Below, piece by piece: positions 11,089 to 22,017 of a stretch of DNA of 64,000 nucleotides (position 1 is the first letter of the stretch; every line of letters starts with the position of its first letter). A program made the position numbers and the translations under genes. The notes under the pieces were generated by a model. The model saw only the letters and a list, made by a program, of their open reading frames with translations, was not told the DNA's origin and did no database searches. The DNA is from Marsupella aquatica (Eukaryota; Marchantiophyta): NCBI GenBank assembly GCA_973895155.1, contig OZ316891.1:29698001-29762000 (forward strand), read 5' to 3'.

Positions 11089-12331
11089 ATTAGGTTAGGG
11101 TTGGTCACCACGGATTCTTCTGGTGCTGCTGGATTACCCGATGAACGACGGACCGGTTTCACTCGGAGTGGGGCACAGTTTCGGCCAGCGGCATTGGTAG
11201 CAGTCAGCAGTGCAGCTTCAGATAGTGATTATGATGAGGACTCAGTGACCAGTTCTCCTCGTCATCAGGTGGTTGCACCTTTGTTGTGGGATATGGACGA
11301 GATGTACGGGGCTACAAAGGGCCCACGACGATACTCTGGTGCAGTTGGCACAATTGATCTGGATGACTTCATCCAGGAGTTTGATACGTGGTGCGATATG
11401 CAGACATTGCGTAACGTCACGTTGTTTACCCCTTTCATGGCATGGAAGAGATTATTTCAGCATTTGGAGGGGCCACCCATGGATGACTACCATGAGTTTT
11501 GGAAGGCTCATTTGGTTGAGATTGAGGCATGGAGGCAGCATTGGTCACCTAATTACGTGTCCATCACCTATGGCACTAGTGCGGCTGCCCAACCCATTGC
11601 CATAGCTATTGCCTCTTCTAGCAGCACTAGCCAGAGTGGCACACCATCCACCAGCAGCACTCCAACAGCATCCACCGCTACTCCTACCGGTGTGATTGTG
11701 ACAGGAACTGGAGTTGCGCCAGCATTTAATCCTGTGGTGGAATTCTTTGAGGTACTGAAGCAGAACTATCAGGGTGTGAGAACTGATAAGTTGACGGGTC
11801 TTCAGGAGTTCCAACGCAAGACTGGAGAGAGCCTACGTGAGGCATACACACGTATGCGCAGATTGATCACTGTCACCAAGGGAGTGACAGAGGCTCAGGC
11901 AGTCCAGTTTTGGTATGCAATTCTGGATAGAGAATTGTGACGTAGAGTGAGAGATGTCACTCTGCTTAGGGATGCAGATCCCACATTAGCAGTTGTTTTC
12001 ACCCTTTCTGAGCGCATTGAGCTCAATATGGTGAATGAGAAGGTGGTGACTTCTGGATTTGCCAAGGAAGCACCAAAGGCTGCATCTACATCCACACCAC
12101 AGCCTATTGCACGGAAGAGCCAGAGGGAGAAGCCTACTGCATGAGAGTCTACCAGCCAGAGACCTGTGTCCTCTTATGCTGGACAGCAGTCAGGATGTTG
12201 GACCTGTGGTGGGGATCATGCACAGAGATATTGTCCAGATCATAGAGGATCAGGGGGAGCATCAGCGCCTGATCAGCGACAGTGTGATCACTGTGGAGCT
12301 CCTGGACACACCAAGGATAGGTGTTCTCACT
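11089..12331 (+). pseudogene. Gag of the methyltransferase retroelement (stops and frameshift)
   Basis: The frame is open from 11089 after an upstream TAG. The start is unclear, since no ATG precedes residue MDEMYG at 11293. Features in order: core motif GPRRYSGAVGTIDLDDF, a Ser/Thr/Ala/Pro-rich insert (about 11580-11715), then FNPVVEFFEVLKQNY and a helical part. TGA codons interrupt at 11938-11940 and 12142-12144. Two zinc knuckles follow: CWTCGGDHAQRYC (12196-12234, one residue short of the usual spacing) and CDHCGAPGHTKDRC (12283-12324). Just after the second, the natural continuation (an Arg/Gly-rich stretch, then coiled coil IAQLEQQLAAMASS) is in another frame. This suggests loss of one T near 12325, or a -1 frameshift site. 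Confidence 0.82.
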
Positions 12332-13478
12332 CCATCCTGAGTTACGGAGAGGAGGATCCCGTACACATGATCAGGGAAGAGGAGGAGGAGGTAGAGGTGG
12401 TGGACGTGGTCGTGGCATGCCACATGCAGGGAGACAGGGAGGTGACGCTGCCCCTGCTGTAACCATAGATCCAAAGGATGCTAAGATTGCTCAATTGGAG
12501 CAACAGCTAGCTGCCATGGCTAGTTCCCAAGTGAGACCTACATCTGGTGATGGGGCATCTACATCCTATGGACCTTCCACATCCCATGGTCCTTCCACAT
12601 CTTATGGAGCTGATGGAGATCTTGCCACCATGGGATTCATGTGTGGCACTGCACATATTGATGCATCAGCAGCTTTAACACGTGGGGCAGCCAAAGCTCT
12701 TGAGCCCCGAGGAGCAGTAGTGGAGCTAGATCCACAGAGGGGGGATGCACGTCGGCAGACAAAGCTTCCTCAGTCTTTTACATTGTCAGAGACAGTTCAC
12801 ACTGCCTCTATGAACCCTGTTTGGACAAACCCTGATGTGGGTAAGTTGGCAGAATCAGGTAGTGATGCAGCAGGGATGACAAGTACCTTGCTGGGGGCGG
12901 CTACTGCCATGGTACGTGCCCCATTATTTTCAGCGGCAGACATGCTGAACTTGGGAGTTGGTCCTGCATAAGTGTTTAGATTGGCAGCTACACTCTGTGA
13001 GGACACTCTAGTTGTTGCTTCCCATGCAGAAGCAACTTGTAGTGTTGAAGCAGTGAAGACCATACCACCTACTGCTACTCGTGAGACATGGCATGCAGCA
13101 GCAGCGAGGTTGGTGGATTTACCAGCACGCCCTGCATTTGAGAGGACTAGGTTTAAACCTAGTGTTGTGTCATTGGATAATCGGAGTGGTATCTTTCGAT
13201 TAGTTGGGCCTTCTGGAGCAGTATACCAGCCAGAGAGAGTGTTACTGGACGCTGGTGCTCAGCCCTTGATGTTGGGGAAGTCTGCCATACATGGATTGAG
13301 ATTGCGTCCAAAGGATTTGGAGGATTGTCCCTTTCCCATTCAGACTTCATTGGGGGGACCTACACCTACATAGCATATCACCAGGAGACCACTTGATTTG
13401 AGGATTTAGGAAGGTCATACCATAGATAGCTCACAGATACAGGCGCGAGCTATTCTAACTAAGGCAGAGTCATATGAT
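12321..13478 (+). pseudogene. Gag C-terminus and aspartic protease segment
   Basis: The segment begins with an Arg/Gly-rich tract and a short coiled coil, continues through a Ser/Thr-rich linker, and reaches a retropepsin-like domain. The active-site turn reads VLLDAGAQPLMLG, with the catalytic Asp codon at 13248-13250. Retropepsins normally have D-T/S-G, and here the second residue is Ala. Stops occur at 12969 (TAA), 13371 (TAG) and 13407 (TAG), with the frame otherwise continuous into the methyltransferase. The protease would process the polyprotein. Confidence 0.72.
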
Positions 13479-15062
13479 GTGTTGGTGGGATGTACAGTGC
13501 TCTACCCCATGGGATTTATTCTTGATTTTTGGGAGGAATCAGTGTCATATAGACCTGATTGGCAGTCAGGAGATACTCGATTGAGAAAATTGCCAGTGAG
13601 ATTTAGTGGACCTGTGGGAGGCCCTAAATCCACACCATTGTCTTTGGCAGCATTCAGTTGTGTAATTGCTGGACCTGATGATTTGATTGAGGGTAATGCG
13701 CATGCAGCCGATGTTCCACCATTGGAGGAGTCTCATGAGGAGCACATCATGCGAGGATTACCTGTTGGCAGTGTTGTGCCACCAGTGTGGGGCACTGCAC
13801 AAGCCTTGCCACAGGCAGCAGCACGATTGGTACATGATGCATGGCGTCATGCTTTTACACCACAGTCAGGAGTAGAGCAGTCTCTTGCAGATGGACCTGT
13901 GACTCTTTCACCATTGGATACCACTCCTATTGCTTGGCAATATCCACCGGAGGGTATTTGTTTGTTGGATCTTTTTGGTGGGATTAGCACTGGATTGGCT
14001 GCTGTTCTTCAGGCAGGAATTCCTGTGCGTCGTTATTTGTATGTGGAGACAGATGAGACAGCACGGAGGGTCTCATTGCGACATGTGGCTATATTGGTGG
14101 ATAGATATCCACAGTTGCTGCCAGTGGATGCTGTTCGTGGTTATCAGCATGCACTACCTGCTGATATTTCATTATTGGGGGCGGATCATCTACATCGTGT
14201 TGGCCCCATTGATTTGGTGATTGCTGGTTGGCCATGTCAGGGCCAATCTAGAGCTGGCATTGGGCATGGACTTCATGATCCACGCTCTGCATTGTTTTGG
14301 GAGATGTTACGGGTGCTGCGTCATCTCCAACTACATCAGACACAGTCTCCAGCATACATTTTGGAGAATGTGCCATTGTTAGGTGATGATCATAGTCGGA
14401 TTGTTGCCAGTGTTCACCAGGTGAGGTCTTGGATTGGACCTGCTGTGTTATTGGATGCTGCACGTGTGGGTTCTCGTGCACATCATCCACGCTTGTGGTG
14501 GACTAATTTGATCCCATGTGAGGTGCTGAAGCACGCATTTGACAGCATTCCACGCTCACCAGCCTTAGTGGTGGATGATATTTTGGATCCAGGGCGTCGG
14601 GCATAGGGTGTGACCCAACCTGATAGACCTCCATTGGCAATGGTCAATGCAGTTGGGTGCCCACGTTGTGCATTACCCACTCTTGTAAGCCACTCTGCTT
14701 CATATGCATTCAGAGCAGGTGGCCTTGGACTTGTGTGGGACACAGCTCTCCAGCAGTTAGTGGAGCCTACTACTAATGAGAGAGAGCGTGCTATGGGATT
14801 CTTGACTGGCACCACTACAGTTGCCTCTGTGTCAGAGGGTTTGCGACGCCAGGTTCTTGGTCAAGCAATGGACCTGAATTGTTTGACTTGGATTATCAGC
14901 TTGGGAGTAGCTGAACAGTTGCGGATGCGCTCTGCTGGAATTACTGATTGTCCCTTGGTGAGCTTGCGGTCCACTGAGACAGTATTGACCACAGCTGGGG
15001 GTGAGCAGACAGTCCATGGACCTATGGCAGGATTGGCCAAGGCTGGACAGATTGTTGAGTAG
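13479..15062 (+). pseudogene. Retrotransposon-encoded DNA (cytosine-5) methyltransferase domain, DNMT3/DRM-like order
   Basis: Counting from 13479, motif I is LLDLFGGISTGLAA (residues 162-175). Motif IV is AGWPCQGQS, with the catalytic Cys at residue 253 (14235-14237). Motif VI is ILENVP (Glu296). Motif VIII is ARVGSRAHHPRLWW. Motif IX is ERERAMGF followed by LRRQVLGQAMDL, and the tail resembles the motif X region. The order and the spacing between VIII and IX resemble DNMT3-type enzymes, while PCQ in motif IV is as in DNMT1/bacterial enzymes. The family transfers a methyl group from S-adenosylmethionine to C5 of cytosine. All catalytic residues I can name are present. One TAG (14604-14606) splits the domain between VIII and IX, so this copy is probably inactive. 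About 150 residues before motif I link it to the protease. Confidence 0.88.
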
Positions 15063-16547
15063 GAAGGGACTGCTTAATCTACTGCTAAATAGCAATCATC
15101 GGCTATCTCTTCTACCCTACAAAGAGATATTAGGGATTTGGTGGAGAGTTGGGAACCACAGCTTGGCCCTAAGTTAACAGGGGAGGAGAGACGTCGCATG
15201 CATCGATTCCTGAAGAGTTATTGGAATTGTTTTGCATTCAGCATGAAGGATTTGGGGACACTGAAGGGCCCTGGTATTCAGATTGAATTGGCTAGTGATG
15301 CGCCAATCTTTCGTAGACCATACCGTTATAGTGACATGGAGAGAGCTCTGATTCAAAGCAGAACTCAAGATTTGTTGGAGGCTGGATTGGTGGAGATTTC
15401 ATATGGGGAGTATGCATCTACCACAGTGATGCGAGCCAAGAAGGATGTGCATGGCAATTACACAGATAGGCGCATGTGTGGTGATTACAGACCTATTAAT
15501 CGCCAGACAAAATCTGATCGATATGCCATGCCCACACCTGAGGAGATCTTTGATGCTGTGGGGCATGCAAAGGTTTTCAGTTCATTGGATCTGAGGGCAT
15601 AGTACCATCAGCTTCCAATTAGGCATGCTGACAGGTCCAAGACAGCATTCTGGGGGATTGATTCTTATGGCAAAGATCATTTGTATCAGTGGTTATTCTT
15701 ACCATTTGGGTTGAAGAATGCACCAGCTGAGTTCCAGAGAGTCATGGATCGAATCCTTGCAGGTTTGGATTTTGTCAGATGTTATATTGATGATATTTTG
15801 GTCTATTCTTCTACTGTGGAAGAACATCAACAGCACTTGCAGATTGTGTTAGAGAGATTGAGAGCACATGGGTTGAAGCTCCATCTTGGCAAGTGTAAGT
15901 TCTTCCAAGACCAGATTGAGTATTTGGGCCACACTATATACCCAGAGGGATTGGGTGTACAGTAGACTAAAGTGGAGGCCATTACACAAATTCCTTGTCC
16001 TACTGATGTGAGTAGAGTTCGTGCATTCTTGGGATGGGCGAGCTACTACAGGAGGTATGTTAAAGGATTTAGCCAGCTTGCTAAACCTTTGACCATACTC
16101 ACTAAGTTGGATCAGGAATGGATTTGGGGTGATGACCAGGAGCATGCCTTTCAGGAGTTGAAGCAAAGGTTGGCATCATCCCCTATTTTGAGAAGACCCA
16201 TTTCAGGCAGACCATTTCAGCTACACATTGATTGGAGTGGAGTAGGACTTGGAGCAGTGCTGACTCAGAAGGATGATGAGGGGAATGAGTTTGTTGTGGC
16301 TTATGCCAATAGATCAAACAATTCAGCAGAGGCTAAGTATAGCTCTTATGAGGGAGAGTGTTTGGCAGCAGTGTGGGCTGTTGCACACTTTCGTTGCTAC
16401 TTGTTTGGTAACCCCTTCACCTTGATCACTGATCATCAGCCTCTTAAGTGGTTAATGGAGTCTGACAAGCTTACAGGGAAGCTTGCACGATGGCATTGTT
16501 GTTACAGGAGTATGATTTCCAGGTGGTGCATAGGCCTGGAAAAGTGA
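15063..16547 (+). pseudogene. Reverse transcriptase and RNase H segment
   Basis: The segment follows the methyltransferase in the same frame after stops at 15060, 15075 and 15090. RT landmarks are RRPYRYS, RMCGDYRPINRQT, FSSLDLRA-stop-YHQLPI (TAG at 15600-15602), LPFGLKNAPAEFQRVMD, the catalytic YIDD box (15783-15794), and EYLGHTI. A TAG at 15963 precedes TKVEAI and FLGWASYYRRYVKGF. RNase H has FQLHIDWSGVGLGAVL, the YSSYEGECLAAVWA Glu region and LITDHQPLKWL. Near 16485 the frame is lost (WHCCYRS where WALLLQEYDF would be expected), consistent with deletion of one G. Confidence 0.9.
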
Positions 16548-18071
16548 ACTTGGATGCAGATGGATTAAGCCGCAATCCATGTACCAGTCAGCAAGATGAG
16601 ACTGGAGCTAGATGGCATGATGAGTCAGATAAGGAGATGGTGCCAGGATGGCATGCATCTGCCTTTCTTTGTTGGGTGCCAGCATACAGTGGATCTGTGG
16701 ACTCTACCTCATTGGATGGAGTGGATGATGAGTCTTCAGATGTGGATGTTGGTGAGGTAACTTCTGGACAACAAGATATTCACAATGACGTGAGAGTGTT
16801 GGAATATCTGCGCAGTGGTTCTATTGTTGGCAGTGTTGATGCCAAAGAACGTGACAGGGTTCTACAAAGAGCCAAGAGGTTTCGATGGGAGGGAAACCAT
16901 CTTTTGAGAGTACTGCATGATGATAGGATGTTGGTGGTACCAAAACCATCACAACAAGTATATTTGGTGCGACATGCGCACGAGGAGTTGGGTCACTTTG
17001 GTGTGAAGCGCACTTACAGCTTGCTGCAGACACAGTATTGGTGGCGTGGTATGCACACTCATGTCCAGCAGTTGATAGCTAAGTGTGTGGTATGCGATAG
17101 AGTGAGAGCATCATTTAATGCTCCCACTCCCCAGTTGCACCCGTTGCCGATCATGGGTTTGGGATATCGTTGGAGTTTGGATTTTGCTGGTCCATTACCT
17201 CTTACCCAACGTCATAATCGATATGTTTTGGTCATGGTGGAGCACTTCTCCAAGTGGATTGAACTAGTAGCGTTGCCAGATAAGCCAGTGGAGGAGTTGC
17301 TGCTACATTTTTGGATCGTGTACTCAGTCATTTTGGAGCACCAGCTGAGGTGTTGACTGATCAGGGAACTGAGTTCCGTGGAGAGTTTGAGAGTTTGTGT
17401 GAACAAGCTCTGATTGATCATCGTACTACCTCTCGTGATCATCCTGAGGCAGATGGATTAGCTGAGAGAGTTGTGCAAACTGTGAAGAGAGGATTGCGTA
17501 AGTATGGCTTGCAGGTTGGTCATCTGGGAGATTGGGATCTCCAGCTACCTTGGTTAGCTATGGGCTACCATTTCAGTCGGCAAGCATCACTTGCATCATT
17601 CTCACCTTACTTTTTGCTCTATGGTAGAGAGCCAGATTTGCCAGCAGCTATTCGTCGTGATGCTGCATCAGTTGTGAACTTGGATGATCCTGATGTTTGG
17701 GTCAAGGTGTGTTCAGAGAGAGCACGGGTATTTCAGCGAGTGATGCCCATGGCTTTCGACAACCTTGTCATTGCCCAACATCGTGATACTTTGAGGTATG
17801 CCACTATTTGTGGAGGAGGTTACCGTGCAAGCATTCGACGATTTCATCCTGGTGATTATGTTTATTTGCAGCAGACAGCACCCACCACACTTGATGTGAC
17901 CGCAGGCCGGACAATCTTACGTGTGCGTGAAGTGTTGCCTTTTGGTGTCCTGATGTTGGAGGGACGCGATGGTATGGTTTGGAAGGATCATGTGCGCAAC
18001 TGTGCACCATGTCACCTTCCCAACATTGATGGTACAGTAGATCCAAGCTTGGCACATGTTCGTGCTGGCTT
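16490..18071 (+). pseudogene. Integrase segment (HHCC, DDE core, GPY/F-like tail)
   Basis: It starts with the RNase H-integrase tether (HRPGKVNLDADGLSR). The zinc-binding HHCC motif is HAHEELGHFGVKRTY...KCVVCDR (about 16975-17095). The catalytic triad is in LDFAGPLPL (near 17180), LTDQGTEF (near 17355) and DGLAERVVQTVK (near 17455). One T appears to be missing in a T-run near 17313, so the first half ends prematurely at 17356 and the remainder continues from 17311 in another frame. The C-terminal part (FHPGDYVYL, VREVLPFGVLMLEGRDG) resembles a GPY/F module and leads straight into the PHD finger. Confidence 0.9.
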
Positions 18072-18216
18072 GAAATGTATGTTGTGTGGATCTGCTCAAG
18101 GAGCAGCTACTATGTTGATTTGTGATCAGTGTTCTAGAGGATGGCACATGTCATGTTTGACACCACCATTGCAGGTGATTCCTAGTGGATCATGGTTGTG
18201 TCCTCAGTGTCGGTGA
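18072..18216 (+). pseudogene. C-terminal PHD finger of the retroelement polyprotein
   Basis: The last 48 residues before the TGA at 18214-18216 form a C4HC3 PHD finger: CMLC, CDQC, GWHMSC and CPQC give Cys4-His-Cys3, with the conserved Trp two residues before the final CxxC. It is in frame with integrase and uninterrupted. PHD fingers commonly bind the histone H3 tail according to Lys4 state. By analogy with chromodomains on integrases of other gypsy elements, it could steer integration; that role is inference. Confidence 0.85.
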
Positions 18217-18610
18217 AGCCGACTAGTTATCATTTGTGTTCTCTTGGCAGATATGGATTGCAGGTAGGTGATCGATGGGGCTCACTTGCACCCGGCCTCC
18301 TGATCTTCACACCTAAAAAGGTGTATATCAACCTTGTAGAACTCATGGCTAGCTAGAGTAGGGGACCTTACTCCCAGCTAGGGGGGCGATTGTGGGTTTT
18401 GGACATGTGTGGACATGAGTTCCACTTGTATTTCATTCTCTTGTGTTTGTGATGTGGCAGTATGACTATGTCTGGATGTATGTGACAAGCGATGTATGTT
18501 GTGTAGCGATATGTATGCACACGACACCCTGCGTTTCTGTTCAGAAAAATTGGGGGGCAAAAGCATTGGGCTTTTGTGAGGAGACAGGCACAACTGAGTC
18601 ATTTTTCCTG
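18217..18610 (+). other. 3' untranslated region, polypurine tract and start of a probable 3' LTR
   Basis: The polyprotein stop is followed by about 160 nt of non-coding sequence and a purine tract AGGGGGGCGA (18380-18389). Immediately after, TGTGGGTTTTGGACATG (from 18391) looks like an LTR start. The LTR end and terminal CA could not be placed before the flanking inverted repeat at 18611. Confidence 0.5.
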
Positions 18611-18840
18611 GTACTGGGCCTACCCAGGATGCATCGCGATGAGAAACGGGGAGGGGCTGACCAGGGATACTTCCCGGTAAACTGCAGGCCACTAGTGCTT
18701 TGCCACATGGCCCAGGTCACATAGTATACGGCTACCAGTACCCTACATTAGGAAAGGGGGACAGGTTAACAAATAATTTAGTTTTGAGGACTGGATGCTG
18801 AATTCAGGTAGTTAGGGGGATATGCTACTAAAAAGCTGTA
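18611..18840 (-). repeat. Right arm of the inverted repeat flanking the retroelement
   Basis: Reverse-complement partner of 8936-9153, with the same landmark order, ending in AAAAGCTGT at 18832-18840. Both arms point outward from the element symmetrically, about 9.5 kb apart. Confidence 0.7.
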
Positions 18841-20391
18841 AAAATAAATTGAAAATGTAAAGTAATCAGGGCTTTTCCCTGGTTGCAAACTACTTGTGCA
18901 GCTTGTTCAAAGGCAAGTTCCCCTTTAAACGGGCCTTTAAAAAAAGATACAGAGAGAGCTTCTTGTTGGTGTAAACTACATATAACAACCCGTGTGCGAC
19001 TAATTTGAATTTTAGCTAGTATGGACGACCAAAGAATAGCAAAGGCCATTACAGGGTCAGAAGCAACTCCTAGGCTAACTTTGTGAGACTGGTTGGTATT
19101 GATGAATTGCAACTCACCTTGCCAGCTAGTCTAGGGAGAAAAGTACAGGGATTAAGCCACTACTTTATGTTATTTTAGATAATTAAAATGCATGCCGAGC
19201 CTTTCCAATCTCAGTGAGCTCATTCTTACTTGGAGGAGTTGGAGGCCTTAAAGTCCTTCTGATCGATTGAATGAAATGGCATCATAGGCAACTTACCTTG
19301 CCAAGTTGTTATGGGATGACCAGTAGAGGGATTAGGCAAACCAATTTTTTTTTTGCACTGTCTAATTCTGTAAAGTACAAAGCCTACTCTAATCAAGGTA
19401 AACTTGTTCTAACTTGAACGAGTTGGAGGCCACAAAGTAGTTTGATGGAGAATCCAATTCATTCCGCATATTGGAGTCGTCAAATGATATTACATTCCTA
19501 ATATAAACTTGTCCCCTGAACTGTCCCCATTAATTGTTTAGATAGAGGAAGAGGGTAGGGGGGGCAGGGGAGTATTTGAAAATTGATCCGTGGACCCCCA
19601 TGTTATTCTAGAAACTGAAGCCTAGATGGACCTCCCAATCTAAAGAATTTTTTTTTCAAAAATGGACAAGTCAATGTTTGACATTTGAAATAGTTGCCAA
19701 ACTTACCAATGCAACCATAATTAAGATCAAATACAAAACCAGCTTTTAGAACTAAATCTATCAATGTTAGGTTCATTAAAAAGCTAAATAAATTTTAAAA
19801 TTCATAATCTACTTAGTACTCGATAAAATCTGTTAATTTTAGTTTCATTCTGATGAAAGGGGTCAACATTTCAGGGGTTGTATAACAAAGATTTCTATTC
19901 ACATTAGAGATTATGAAATCACGGGTAAAATTTATTTTTCAAAATTACTTACTCAATTCTTATCGAATGGTGACAATGTTGAGCTCATCAGGATCGTCTC
20001 TTCAAGATCTTTCTAACGCCATAATTATACGTGAGTTTTTATTATGATTTGACTCAGCAATGTCAAATCAAAAATTGTTATCGGGAAAATTTTATGTTTT
20101 GAATAAAATCAAAATGGACATAAAACCGTTACTGGGAGCAGTTTCACCTCAATTTTTTACATTCTTTTTTACGGCACGGCGTCCCAATTTTTACAACAAA
20201 GTTGTCACAAACACGAATGTAGAAGGTAATTTTATCCAAAAACAAGTATTTTCCTGTTTGCGGCGTGTCATGGTGAGGTGGCGCACTGTGGAGCCAGGAA
20301 TTTTGGAAAAGACCTCTAATGGGGGTCCGTAACCAGTGTTTGGAAAACAACATTTGTGCAGAGTTTAATTGGGGATTTCTCAAAATTGAAG

Positions 20392-20504
20392 ACCCCATGG
20401 ACCAGCCCTACTTGGATGGACTGCCATTTTTCCAAGTTTAGAGTATTTCCCATTTGTAAATCTATCTTGAATGTTTTGGTCAAAAGTACTCTGGTCCATG
20501 GGGT
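20392..20504. repeat. 14-bp perfect inverted repeat (hairpin, ~85-nt loop)
   Basis: ACCCCATGGACCAG at 20392-20405 pairs with its complement at 20491-20504. A second pair (TTGGATGGA near 20412, TCCATCCAA near 20532) lies nested or offset. It looks like a small foldback element. Confidence 0.6.
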
Positions 20505-22017
20505 TGCAAGGTTCATGAATGAGAATGGTCCATCCAAACATAAAAGTTTGGAATTTCTGTGAAGCATTGAACATTCCAACATAAGTAATGGCGTACATTT
20601 CTTTAGAGAAAAACCAACAAAAAGTACCCAAGTGGGGTTTCAGATAGCTTGGTTACAAAGATAATTAAAATGAAATAAAAAATATAGTGACAAAACTTGA
20701 GACCCTTTATGTGAAAGCCTGGAAGAATTTTAGGCCACTAGATAGAAAATAACTTCATTCTATTTCTTGTTTAGTAGTGTCAACTTTGATTTCACAATCA
20801 TGGTTTGTTTTGAATGCATGCAGAAATTTTGTTGGCAACCCAGAAATAAACTAAATTAACTTTTCACTGTTGTGACACCAATTCTGAGTACTGGACATGA
20901 GAACTCAGATGCTCCCCGAACCCGTCCCCAAATGACCATAATGTAAAGATGAAATATTAAATTGCCTGAAGCAACAGTTTACTGATAATCATATTTTCAC
21001 CACATGACCAGCATAATTTAGTTTCTGGTTGACTCCCATGGTGGAGTGTCCTGTCTTCACACTGGAAGTCCAGAAATTAAACTTTTCCATTCTGAAAATT
21101 ACTGTCGCTCAGCTAGCACCTCTCTCTCATTTAATTGCTCAATGTTTTGATTGTCAGCAAATCTGGTCCATCTGAGTCCAGAGGTAGAATTTAAAAGTCC
21201 ATCCAAGCAAAACCTTTCCTTCAAAGGAAAACACGGTCTCTCCTTGAAACCTTGTTTCACCTGTTGCATAGCCGCATTTCCTCAGCTAGGGAAAAAAAGA
21301 TTCACTGCTGCTTTTTATTCAGGTAATCATAGCGTTGAGATTCTCCACCCTAAACATGGGATTCTTTATTTCTAGGATTAGGGCTCAGATTCTCCCCAAA
21401 ACATGTGGATCTTTATTTATAGGTAAGCGATATAGCCTTCGGCTTTTAAACTTTTTTATTAGGTTTTTGTTTGGGGTCGCATCTGTCCTTTCTTTAGAGT
21501 TTGATGTTTGTCCTATGTGTACCTCTTCGCTTCTAACTTTGTTTGGCCGTTTTTTAGTAAATTGGTTCCACTGTAGGAGAAAATATCCAAACAGTCTTTT
21601 TGAAAAGTCTAACTTCTTATGCTTTTTTCAGTCCCTTTATTGGGTCTACCATAAATTCACCTTTTTGTGGCCTTTGAGAATTGAGAGGCTATGTTACAGC
21701 TTTCTAGTGAGCTAGGCTGTGGGTCCCATCACTAGCTACAATAGGTCTGGCTTGGGTTGTATGACGGCATCAGTACCATCAGAGCAAAGAGCAATTTTTT
21801 TCCTGTTACAATAATGAAAGAAATTCCTTGTAATCCATATTTTTTTTTCTCATACTAGCAAAAACCCTAAACAAAGTACTTGTTGTGTCAAAAGCCGCCC
21901 TTAATGTTGCAAATGCTGATATTATCAAGAGGAGTACAATCATGCCTAGATTGGGGTCACTCTCGGATTGACCTTCATTTCATTTGGGACCATACCTCAC
22001 CACACAGCAACAACACA

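Larger units (their letters stand above)
11089..18390 (+). mobile_element. Ty3/gypsy retrotransposon carrying a cytosine-5 DNA methyltransferase and a PHD finger (decayed)
   Basis: Domain order on the plus strand is Gag with two zinc knuckles, aspartic protease, C5 cytosine methyltransferase, reverse transcriptase (YIDD), RNase H, integrase (HHCC, DDE, GPY/F-like tail) and a C4HC3 PHD finger. RT before integrase places it in Ty3/gypsy. One reading frame (that of base 12321) runs from the end of Gag through protease, methyltransferase, RT and RNase H to about 16485, interrupted only by point stops, so the methyltransferase is part of the polyprotein. Inactivation marks are TGA at 11938 and 12142, TAA at 12969, stops at 13371, 13407, 14604, 15060, 15075, 15090, 15600 and 15963, and probable 1-nt deletions near 12325, 16485 and 17313. 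A purine tract lies at 18380-18389, followed by TGTGGGTTTT as a likely 3' LTR start. A matching 5' LTR was not found. Confidence 0.9.

Noticed and set aside
15060-15092. Programmed stop-codon readthrough between methyltransferase and RT
   Set aside because: Three stops cluster here and others are scattered through every domain, which fits decay better than a single recoding site.
21335-21715. 126-codon frame with many Phe/Leu/Arg residues
   Set aside because: Composition reflects T-rich DNA; no domain and no partner exons.
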